From positions 1 to 9,254 of the forward strand of contig JAOUGQ010000108.1 in the NCBI GenBank assembly GCA_029865515.1: a stretch of 9,254 bases of DNA. The letters run 5' to 3'. The translations under genes and the position numbers were made by a program. This DNA is from Nitrospirota bacterium. GTDB taxonomy: Bacteria > Nitrospirota > Nitrospiria > Nitrospirales > UBA8639. Below the pieces are notes generated by a model, which worked only from the letters and a program-made list of their open reading frames with translations, was not told the DNA's origin and did no database searches. Of this stretch, positions 1-6,248 are shown one piece after another; positions within the stretch are counted from its first letter, which is position 1; each line of letters opens with the position of its first letter.

Positions 1-171
1 GATATCTGTTTGGATACACCCTTTTATCCAAATGGATACAGAACCATTCCTTCCTATGAGGCTGTCCGGGATGAAATTGATCGCCTACAATTGCAACGGA
101 TTAAGGCGGATTTTTCGACTCTTTTTTTCCAATATACCCACCATTTCGCCTCAAGCAATCGAAGAATCTAA
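1..171 (+). CDS. 3' end of an unrecognised gene (partial, possibly decayed)
   Basis: Frame 1 is open from the window edge to a TAA at 169-171, giving 56 residues without a visible start. The peptide (for example PNGYRTIPSYEAVRDEIDRL) has the mixed polar and hydrophobic make-up of a real protein end, with an apparent helix rich in Glu, Arg and Leu. I do not recognise the family. After the TAA the same frame stays open again to a TAG at 358-360, with a basic tail, so the visible stop may be a mutation inside a once longer gene. The competing frame-2 reading (32-250) looks less protein-like. Confidence is low because most of the gene lies outside the window. Confidence 0.35.
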   Translation, partial: DICLDTPFYPNGYRTIPSYEAVRDEIDRLQLQRIKADFSTLFFQYTHHFASSNRRI

Positions 172-559
172 CTCCAGCCGAGGCCATTGCGTGGTGATGA
201 TTACCTATTTTGGTCAACTTCCGATGATGTTGTCTTGGATTGGGTCATGAAAAGAGTTGGCGTAGAAAAACCTAGGGAGAAAATCAGCCGCGGAGAGAGA
301 CGGGTGCGATGGAAGAGATACAGGGTTCCCAGTCAGCTCAGGCATGCACTAGGGAAATAGTTTGCTTCACTGAATAAAAGTGGAAGGATTGGCGAGGGTT
401 CTGTCTGTCTTGAGTTCACGCGTTGATTGTGGCACTCTGCCTCGAATTTTTTTTCATAACGTTTTGCTTAACCGGGTATCTTCCATCGGTCTGTGATCAG
501 ACTTATTAATCTCTGACATGAAGGGGTGGATGAATGTTGATGTGTGTGGTGAATCAGGA
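172..559. other. Intergenic region before pyrF
   Basis: No supported gene lies here. Bases 172-360 continue the frame of the preceding partial gene after its stop and may be its decayed end. Bases 361-517 are AT-richer, with a run of eight T at about 449-456, and probably carry the pyrF promoter, but I see no convincing -35/-10 pair. A short dyad at 489-502 is listed separately. Confidence 0.5.
489..502. promoter_or_regulatory. Short inverted repeat upstream of pyrF
   Basis: GTCTG (489-493) and CAGAC (498-502) are exact inverted complements around a TGAT centre, 57 bases before the preferred pyrF start. It could be a small operator or an mRNA hairpin. Five-base arms arise often by chance, so this is only a candidate. 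Confidence 0.2.
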
Positions 560-1336
560 ATGAATACCGGAATCCCCGTCCAGGAACGGTTAATTGTGGC
601 GCTTGATGTTCACTCTCTAGAGGAGGCTCGCCGGTATGTGAAGGAGCTGGAGGGCATTGTCTGGTTTTATAAAATCGGCCTGGAATTGTTCTTGGCCGTA
701 AATGCCGGTTTTATTGAGGAATTACGCCTACGGAATTGCCGTATTTTTTTAGATCTCAAGATGAACGATATCGATGAAACCGTGCGTCGAGCCGTGAATT
801 TGGCGGCCGACCTTGGTGTCGATTTTCTCACCATTTTGGGAAATCACGCGACAGCCAAAGCCGCAGTGCTTGGTCGGGGTGACCGGCCACTGAAAATTTT
901 GACTGTTCCACTCCTATCAAGCTGGGGGGAGAAGGATCTTCAAGATCTTGGTTTGCTAAGTGCCCACGCAGGAGATCCCGCTCGTTTTCAGTCGCTTGAC
1001 GACTATGTCATGTGGCGGGCCGATATGACCATGGCCCAAGGGTGCGATGGCCTCATCGCTTCGGGGAAATATGTCAGAATTCTGCGAGAACGGTTTGGGG
1101 AGAAGGCGCTCCTGGTCTCACCAGGCGTGCGGCCAGCCGGCCAGAGCACCCATGAACATCAACGGTCCTTGACTCCCTTTGAGGCCATTCAAGCGGGGGC
1201 GGATTATTTAGTGGTTGGGCGACCTATTCGCGATGCTGTCAGTCGGGTGAATGCGGCGCAAGGGATTCAAGATGAGATTGCATCAGCGTTGATGGCCGGT
1301 CCCGCGCAGGAGAAGTCAACGGGTCGGGAGGGATAG
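560..1336 (+). CDS. pyrF: Orotidine-5'-phosphate decarboxylase
   Basis: PyrF decarboxylates OMP to UMP, the last step of de novo pyrimidine synthesis, in the cytoplasm. The 258-residue product shows the whole TIM-barrel signature: LIVALDV at the first strand, YKIG with catalytic Lys38, then DLKMNDI with Asp65, Lys67 and Asp70, which completes the Lys-Asp-Lys-Asp catalytic set. Near the C-terminus SPGVRP and VVGRPI form the phosphate-binding region. Three in-frame ATGs exist (518, 530, 560). I prefer 560 because the protein then starts a few residues before the first strand, as is usual for the family, and GGTGA at 548-552 lies 7 bases upstream. ATG 530 has an AAGGGG closely in front and is the alternative. 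The gene stands alone, with non-coding DNA on both sides. The last 15 or so residues are polar and probably disordered. Confidence 0.95.
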   Translation: MNTGIPVQERLIVALDVHSLEEARRYVKELEGIVWFYKIGLELFLAVNAGFIEELRLRNCRIFLDLKMNDIDETVRRAVNLAADLGVDFLTILGNHATAKAAVLGRGDRPLKILTVPLLSSWGEKDLQDLGLLSAHAGDPARFQSLDDYVMWRADMTMAQGCDGLIASGKYVRILRERFGEKALLVSPGVRPAGQSTHEHQRSLTPFEAIQAGADYLVVGRPIRDAVSRVNAAQGIQDEIASALMAGPAQEKSTGREG

Positions 1337-1639
1337 AGAGCCACACGACACGAGGCTTTGGGGATTATTACGGATATTTATCACGTTGCTTGCGCGTTTT
1401 TCTCTCCTTATTTTTCGGGCAATATACCATCCTTCCTGCTCCCTTCCCTCTTTATGCTGTTCGTCCACACACTTCATGATCCTTCAGGATATTGACTTCT
1501 TTATTTGATTTTCGCCCCCTATAGCTTGATGGGCGAGGGCGTGACCATTGATACGGGGATTGGTATGATGGGCTCGGAGGAGGGGGAAGCTTGGGGAACG
1601 TACTCCGGAATACCCCCGGAAGTCACCCGCAACCCTATC
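1337..1639. other. Intergenic region after pyrF
   Basis: No intact gene is supported. The part to about 1500 is T-rich and I see no clear rho-independent terminator. From 1505 frame 2 is open and runs into the receiver relic. It encodes DTGIGM at 1550-1567, which looks like the G1 box of a histidine kinase ATPase domain, but no other kinase motif follows. This may be chance or a scrap of a deleted kinase. Confidence 0.4.
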
Positions 1640-1884
1640 ATGGGACAAATATCGTTCTTCATCGTCGACGATGAACAAGCATTCGGGTGAATCAGGTCGT
1701 ATTCGGGATAGGCCTGGGGGTATATTGTGGCTCATTCTTCTCCTGCGGTAGTGGAGCTTGGGTGAGGCAATCCACCTTGATATGGTGCTCATTGATGTCT
1801 TACCGTCTTCCTGAGGGTGCGGTGGAAGAGGAGTTCAGGTCGTTGTTTCCAAAGAATCAGGAAGGCAATCCCCTGGCTTGGTAG
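1640..1884 (+). pseudogene. Decayed response-regulator receiver domain
   Basis: Three successive frames together read as a receiver (REC) domain. Frame 2 from ATG 1640 gives FIVDDEQAF, the first strand with its acidic pocket, then stops at 1688 and 1709 and continues with GYIVAHSSPAVVELG. At about 1763 the reading must move to frame 3, which gives EAIHLDMVLIDV with the expected phospho-acceptor Asp (codon 1794-1796). At about 1800 it moves to frame 1, which gives RLPEGAVEEEFRSLFP and ends at TAG 1882-1884. The acidic pair and phospho-Asp are about 42 residues apart; the intact receiver at the start of the next gene has 44 between the same positions. Order and spacing of elements therefore fit a REC domain broken by two stops and two frameshifts. 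It lies just before a hybrid kinase and was probably part of that signalling locus. I see no ribosome binding site. Confidence 0.62.
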
Positions 1885-2035
1885 CATGATCGCCCGTGAA
1901 ATTTCATCCTCTGCTGGCAGTGGTTCAGCGCACGTCCGGGTTTTAAGCTTCGAGGGGAAGTTACTCTGAAACCGTCGAGCAGATCCTGAGCATTAACGGA
2001 AAAGATTCTGGGCAGTATGCAAATGGGAGGGACGT

Positions 2036-4024
2036 ATGACGACTCAGCGTGAAGGGTTACGTATCCTCATTGTGGAAGATCACCCTGGTCAGTTGGAAAG
2101 CCTCGTCAAAACATTAGGTGATGAAGGCTACGAGGTGGTGGGGGTGGCTACGGTAGCGGAGGCTTTGGAATATGCGAAATGTGAAAAATTTGCCATAGCG
2201 GTGGTCGATCTGCAATTGCCGGATGACTCAGGAATCCAATTGGTTCATCTTCTGAAGGCGATGAATGGCCGGGTCCGGATGATCATCAATACCGCTCTTG
2301 CCAACTTGGATCCAGCCCCAAAAGCTGCTAAGAGTGCCGCGTTCACCTACCTCGAACAAGCGGGCTCGTCATCCGAGTTGCTTGGTCATATTCGAAGAGC
2401 GTTCCGGGACCAGATAACCCGATACACACAAGAATTGGAGACGGCTCTGGCAGAGCGGACAGCGGCGCTGAAAGAGCGGGAGGAACGGTTTCGCCAGTTT
2501 GTCGAGCATATCAACGAGGTCTTTTGGATCTCTGCCCCTGACCAGTCTGAAGTGTTTTATGTCAGTCCTCTCTATGAAACCGTCTGGGGTCGGAGTTGTG
2601 CCAGTCTTCTGGAAAATCCCAGAAGTTTATGGGATGCCGTTCATCCTCAAGACCAGGAACGACTCCTCACGCATCAACCTGAGGCGGATGTGGCGGGCTT
2701 TGAAGGAGAATGCCGGATTGTGAGGCCCGATGACTCAATACGATGGGTGCGGGCAAAAACTTTTCCCATTCGAAACCAATATGGCGAAATCTTCCGCCTT
2801 GCCGGAGTAGCCGAAGATATTACAGAGCAGAAGCGTGTTGAAGAAGCCCTCACGAAAACGGAGCGGCAATTTCGTCAATCAAGCCGTATGGAAGCCATTG
2901 GGACGCTGGCGGGTGGGATCGCCCATGATTTTAATAATATTTTAATGGCGATTATGGGCTATACCGAACTGGCGTTGGCCACTGTGCCAAAGGGAAGCCG
3001 GACGCAACGGAATCTTCAGGAAGTGCTGACGGCTGGACATCGCGCCAAGCACTTGGTCCTTCAGATTTTGACCTTTAGTCGTCAAGCCGGACAGGGAAAG
3101 AAGCCCACTCCCATTCACATGGTTATCCGGGAAGCTCTCAAACTCTTACGAGCCACCATTCCCACTACGATTGAGATTCGTCAATCCCTGAAAACAGAGG
3201 CCACCATTCTGGGGGATCCGACCCAAATGCATCAGGTTATCGTCAATTTATGCACCAATGCCGAATATGCCATGCGAGAAACTGGTGGAATCCTGAAGAT
3301 CACATTGGAAGATGTGGAGGTGACAGAGGACCTGGCAAGAATGATCTCGGGATTACAGGTTGGCCCGTATGTTCGGTTGAAGGTGAAAGATTCTGGCTCA
3401 GGCATGACTCCTGAGGTTCTTGAACGGATCTTTGATCCCTTCTTTACCACAAAACCGATTGGAGAGGGTTCAGGGATGGGGATGGCCGTGGTCCATGGAA
3501 TCGTCACTGGTCACGGAGGGGCGATTGTGGTGGATAGTGTCGTGAACAAGGGGACAAAGGTCGAAGTGTATCTTCCAACTGTTCCGGCACCTGTCTTGGA
3601 CCGTTTTGTTGATCAAGGCCCCATTCCAATTGGGAAAGAAACCATTTTATTTGTGGATGATGAGGAGACTATTGTGCATCTTGGGAAAGAACTTCTCATG
3701 CAACTGGGGTATACAGTGGAAATTCACACAAGTTCCGTAGAAGCACTGAATGTATTCCGGAAAGACCCTCACCGCTTTGATCTGGTCATTACCGATCAAA
3801 CAATGCCGACTTTGACGGGAGAGGCCTTATCCCGAGAACTTCTGCGAATTCGCCCTGACCTGCCCATTATTTTGTGCACAGGGTTCAGTCATGTCATGTC
3901 TGCAGAAAAAGCAAAGGCATTGGGAATTCAGGCCTATTTGATGAAACCATTAGCTATTCGGGACCTGGCTCCCATTATTCGCCATGTGCTCGACAAAACA
4001 GCTTCTCCGTTGGCTGGATCTTGA
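2036..4024 (+). CDS. Hybrid sensor histidine kinase (REC-PAS-HisKA-HATPase-REC)
   Basis: This 662-residue protein has no membrane segment and should be a cytoplasmic phosphorelay kinase. Residues 9-123 are a receiver with Glu14/Asp15, phospho-acceptor Asp58 and Thr86, but Gln108 stands where the conserved Lys is expected. Residues 124-150 look coiled-coil. Residues 150-267 are a PAS domain ending in a PAC-type GVAEDITEQKR. The dimerisation domain has LAGGIAHDFNN with phospho-accepting His297. The ATPase domain shows the N box (VIVNLCTNAEYAM, 402-413), G1 (DSGSGM, 452-457), F box (IFDPFFTTKP, 465-474) and G2 (GEGSGMGM, 476-483). Residues 534-652 are a second receiver with Asp541/Asp542, Asp587, Thr615 and Lys637. 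The start is well supported by GGGAGGG at 2025-2031. The input signal is unknown; a PAS domain may bind a small ligand or cofactor. A single-domain receiver follows 289 bases downstream and is the natural partner. Confidence 0.93.
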   Translation: MTTQREGLRILIVEDHPGQLESLVKTLGDEGYEVVGVATVAEALEYAKCEKFAIAVVDLQLPDDSGIQLVHLLKAMNGRVRMIINTALANLDPAPKAAKSAAFTYLEQAGSSSELLGHIRRAFRDQITRYTQELETALAERTAALKEREERFRQFVEHINEVFWISAPDQSEVFYVSPLYETVWGRSCASLLENPRSLWDAVHPQDQERLLTHQPEADVAGFEGECRIVRPDDSIRWVRAKTFPIRNQYGEIFRLAGVAEDITEQKRVEEALTKTERQFRQSSRMEAIGTLAGGIAHDFNNILMAIMGYTELALATVPKGSRTQRNLQEVLTAGHRAKHLVLQILTFSRQAGQGKKPTPIHMVIREALKLLRATIPTTIEIRQSLKTEATILGDPTQMHQVIVNLCTNAEYAMRETGGILKITLEDVEVTEDLARMISGLQVGPYVRLKVKDSGSGMTPEVLERIFDPFFTTKPIGEGSGMGMAVVHGIVTGHGGAIVVDSVVNKGTKVEVYLPTVPAPVLDRFVDQGPIPIGKETILFVDDEETIVHLGKELLMQLGYTVEIHTSSVEALNVFRKDPHRFDLVITDQTMPTLTGEALSRELLRIRPDLPIILCTGFSHVMSAEKAKALGIQAYLMKPLAIRDLAPIIRHVLDKTASPLAGS

Positions 4025-4313
4025 GTCAGTAGAGCGTGAACGGAAAAAATGGGTCTGTTTTTCTGGGGTGTGCCAAGAAAGGCAAACGAGATGTAGGCAA
4101 TTTGCGGATGGGTATTCATTAATTCGGTTAAGAGAAAAGACATGTTCATGGGTGATGATCAGGTTCGAGATAACGTCCGAAATTTTTTGAACTTGGACAA
4201 CAACCCTTTTTCATGGAGATGCCAAAGTTGATCGCACGTTCCGCAGAGGGTCTTTTTCTGTTGATGAGGAAGACGACGACGATGCGGATTGGGGCGGAGA
4301 AGGAATTAAAGCG
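4025..4313. other. Gap between kinase and CheY-like gene
   Basis: No intact gene is supported. Frame 2 from ATG 4142 and frame 1 from about 4210 both look protein-like and could be joined by a -1 shift at CCCTTTT (4204-4210), giving about 75 residues ending at 4363-4365 inside the next gene. No good ribosome binding site precedes 4142. The frame of the CheY-like gene is also open upstream from 4191, but without any ATG, GTG or TTG start. No clear promoter or terminator was seen. Confidence 0.35.
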
Positions 4314-4685
4314 ATGGCAACCATTCTTGTCGTTGATGATGATCGGCAGATTTGTGCCCTGTTGAAACAGGTTCTGGAAGAACAGGGCTATACCGTTGAG
4401 ATTGCACTGAATGGAACCGAAGGAATCAGTCTGTATCGCAGCCACCCCGCCGACCTGATTATTTTAGATATCCTCATGCCCGAGAAAGAGGGTCTTGAGA
4501 CCATTCTGGATTTGCGACGTGAATTCCCGAAGGTCAAGATTATTGCGATGTCAGGTGGAAGTGAGAGGGCTAAACTGAATTTGTTGGACCTTGCTCGTCG
4601 TTTAGGGGCTCAATACACGGTCAATAAGCCTTTCGAGTTGCAAACCATCACAGATCTGGTTAAAAAAGCTCTTCAAGAGGATTAG
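4314..4685 (+). CDS. Single-domain response regulator (CheY-like)
   Basis: The 123-residue protein is one receiver domain with nothing attached, so it relays or titrates phosphate or acts by protein contact and does not bind DNA itself. All key residues are present: Asp8-Asp10 in LVVDDD, phospho-acceptor Asp52 in IILDILMP, Ser80 in IAMSGG (the Thr/Ser switch position) and Lys105 in VNKPF. Length fits the stand-alone CheY/Spo0F type. GAGAAGGA at 4297-4304 lies 9 bases before the ATG and fixes the start. It follows the hybrid kinase and precedes the unknown 4715 gene by 29 bases, so it likely receives phosphate from the kinase and shares a transcript with the genes downstream. Which output it controls cannot be told from the sequence. 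Confidence 0.93.
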   Translation: MATILVVDDDRQICALLKQVLEEQGYTVEIALNGTEGISLYRSHPADLIILDILMPEKEGLETILDLRREFPKVKIIAMSGGSERAKLNLLDLARRLGAQYTVNKPFELQTITDLVKKALQED

Positions 4686-4714
4686 CCACGATTTATCCGT
4701 TGGAGAGTCGAGCC

Positions 4715-5293
4715 ATGTTATATTTCCGGACTCAACCTGATTCTGTGTTTATCGCCTTTGTGAAGCATGCTCTCCACTGGGAGCTTCAAGGAATCCGGCG
4801 CATTTCTTCGGCGAATGATGTTGACGCCTGGTTGGTGGGATATCCGATGCTGGGGACGATGTTTACCCCTTATAGCGCAGTCATCACTCTCGAGGAGTTG
4901 CTGGTAGCCAATGAGAATTCAACGGTCTATCGACTTACCGACTATCATTGGTTTCTGTTGTATGAATGCCTCAAGAATTATTGTGTGTGGCATAACGACC
5001 AAGTACACGATGGATCGGTGCCCTTCACTATGTTAGGGGGATACCGCTTTGGGCTGGTGGATTTTGAAACGATGACCGATCGATATTTTTGGGATCAGGA
5101 GTTCATGGAATTGTTGTATGCCAATGTGGCTGAACCTGATGACTGTTTATGTGAGGGAAACACCGACCCGTCAGCCCTTGATCTCTCCTATGGATTGCGT
5201 CCGCATCCTCACAAGCTTCAATTGACACTGGTGGAGGAGACAGCCTGGCGCATTCCGGAACCGCAAGAATGTGGTCAGTGGCGTCTTCCTTAA
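4715..5293 (+). CDS. Unrecognised aromatic-rich protein
   Basis: I do not recognise this 192-residue protein. It has no signal peptide or membrane segment and looks like a soluble globular protein. It is rich in aromatic residues (7 Trp and many Tyr and Phe) and has five Cys (85, 90, 144, 146, 186), including a CLC pair; these are too scattered to claim a metal site. The N-terminal half looks mixed helix and strand (VFIAFVKHALHWELQGI), the middle has many acidic and aromatic residues (DFETMTDRYFWDQEF), and the C-terminal 30 residues are Pro-rich. I chose ATG 4715 because GGAGAG at 4702-4707 lies 7 bases before it; a TTG at 4700 would add five residues but would overlap that site. It lies 29 bases after the CheY-like gene and 44 before a nitroreductase, so it is probably co-transcribed with them. 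It may be a target of the receiver, but that is only a guess from position. Confidence 0.8.
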   Translation: MLYFRTQPDSVFIAFVKHALHWELQGIRRISSANDVDAWLVGYPMLGTMFTPYSAVITLEELLVANENSTVYRLTDYHWFLLYECLKNYCVWHNDQVHDGSVPFTMLGGYRFGLVDFETMTDRYFWDQEFMELLYANVAEPDDCLCEGNTDPSALDLSYGLRPHPHKLQLTLVEETAWRIPEPQECGQWRLP

Positions 5294-5337
5294 GACAGGG
5301 CCATTAACAAGCGGAATTGAGCTTTTTGGCAGAATTT

Positions 5338-5937
5338 ATGGAAAAACCGGCAGACACCCAGTTTCACATCCATGAGCTGTTAAAGCGGCGATGGAGCCCA
5401 AGGGCCTTTACCGACCATCCGGTTGAACGAGAAAAAATTCAAAGCTTGTTGGAGGCGGCTCGATGGGCATCATCCTGTTTTAACGAACAGCCATGGGTTT
5501 TCATTGTGGCGACGACCGATCACCCCGCCGAATATCAGGCACTCCTCAGTTGTTTGGTGGAGGGGAATCAAATCTGGGCCAAACGGGCTCCTCTGCTTAT
5601 GCTGACCGTCGCAAAATTACATTTTGAGCATAATGGTCAGGTGAACCGTCATGCCTACCATGACGTCGGATTGGCCGTGGGAAATCTGGTTGTGCAAGCC
5701 ACTGCGATGGACCTGGCAGTACATCAGATGGGAGGAATTCTTCCAGATAAAATTCACGAGTGCTATGCCCTTCCCGCTGGATATGAAGCCGTGACCGGGA
5801 TCGCCATTGGATACCAGGGAGACCCCAAAATCCTCCCGGACCCGCTCGGTGAAAGGGAATTGGCGCCACGGTCCCGTAAGCCTTTGAGAGAGTTTGTGTT
5901 CTCCGGGAGTTGGGGCCACTCTCCGGAATTTCTGTAA
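5338..5937 (+). CDS. Nitroreductase-family flavoprotein
   Basis: This 199-residue product belongs to the FMN-dependent nitroreductase superfamily, cytoplasmic homodimers that use NAD(P)H to reduce nitroaromatics, quinones or other electrophiles; the natural substrate is usually unknown. The N-terminal RRWSPRAF (17-24) carries the FMN phosphate-binding Arg and Ser pattern, EAARWASSCFNEQPW (39-53) is the second conserved segment, HDVGLAVGNLVVQA (108-121) is the core helix, and MGGI (131-134) and TGIAIGY (153-159) follow, ending with PLREFVF. Length is normal. Start choice is uncertain: a TTG at 5317 would add seven residues and has a weak GCGGAA before it, while ATG 5338 gives the usual MEKP-like family start but has no clear ribosome binding site. 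It is the last gene of the block beginning with the CheY-like gene; a flavoprotein here suggests a redox or detoxification response, which is inference. Confidence 0.9.
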   Translation: MEKPADTQFHIHELLKRRWSPRAFTDHPVEREKIQSLLEAARWASSCFNEQPWVFIVATTDHPAEYQALLSCLVEGNQIWAKRAPLLMLTVAKLHFEHNGQVNRHAYHDVGLAVGNLVVQATAMDLAVHQMGGILPDKIHECYALPAGYEAVTGIAIGYQGDPKILPDPLGERELAPRSRKPLREFVFSGSWGHSPEFL

Positions 5938-6248
5938 TCATTCCACTCCTCAACCCGTTCCTCACCAAAGTCGGTGCTTGCGTGTCTTTCCGGACATCCA
6001 GGTAGGCCTCCCATCTTTTTCCCTCTCCGCTGAATGAAGGTATTCTCCGTGATGAGGTTGTGAGAATTTTCAGGAGTTTCCTCTCTGTTGTATGGCAATC
6101 CCCGATGTTTCTTATTCGTTCCGAAAAGCCATTCTCAAGCCTTTTGTGTCGTGGCCCGAAGCAGGACTGGAGGCGGCGGCTTTCGCAGAAATTTTCCTCC
6201 TTTTCATCGCGAAGATTCACCTTAACCCTGGACCGAAAGGCTTCCTGA
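5938..6248. other. Intergenic region
   Basis: No gene is supported in these 311 bases. Long open frames exist on the minus strand (5597-6220) and in frame 2 on the plus strand (6092-6496), but both overlap well-supported genes and neither has a recognisable product or ribosome binding site. The region probably holds the end of the nitroreductase transcript and the promoter of the TraB/GumN gene; I saw no convincing hairpin or -35/-10 pair. Confidence 0.45.

Noticed and set aside
32..250. 72-codon open frame on the plus strand
   Set aside because: No ribosome binding site and an irregular composition. Frame 1 over the same DNA looks more protein-like.
1484..1792. Minus-strand open frame containing FIVDDEERYL
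   Set aside because: The receiver motif on this strand comes from the 18-base palindrome. No phospho-Asp segment follows, whereas the plus strand has one at the right distance.
4191..4313. In-frame extension of the CheY-like protein upstream of its ATG
   Set aside because: The frame is open but has no start codon, and a good ribosome binding site precedes ATG 4314.
4146..4445. Minus-strand open frame over the start of the CheY-like gene
   Set aside because: It is antisense to a clear receiver domain and has no recognisable product.
5597..6220. 207-codon minus-strand open frame
   Set aside because: It lies largely antisense to the nitroreductase gene; the product is Arg/Ser-rich without recognisable motifs.
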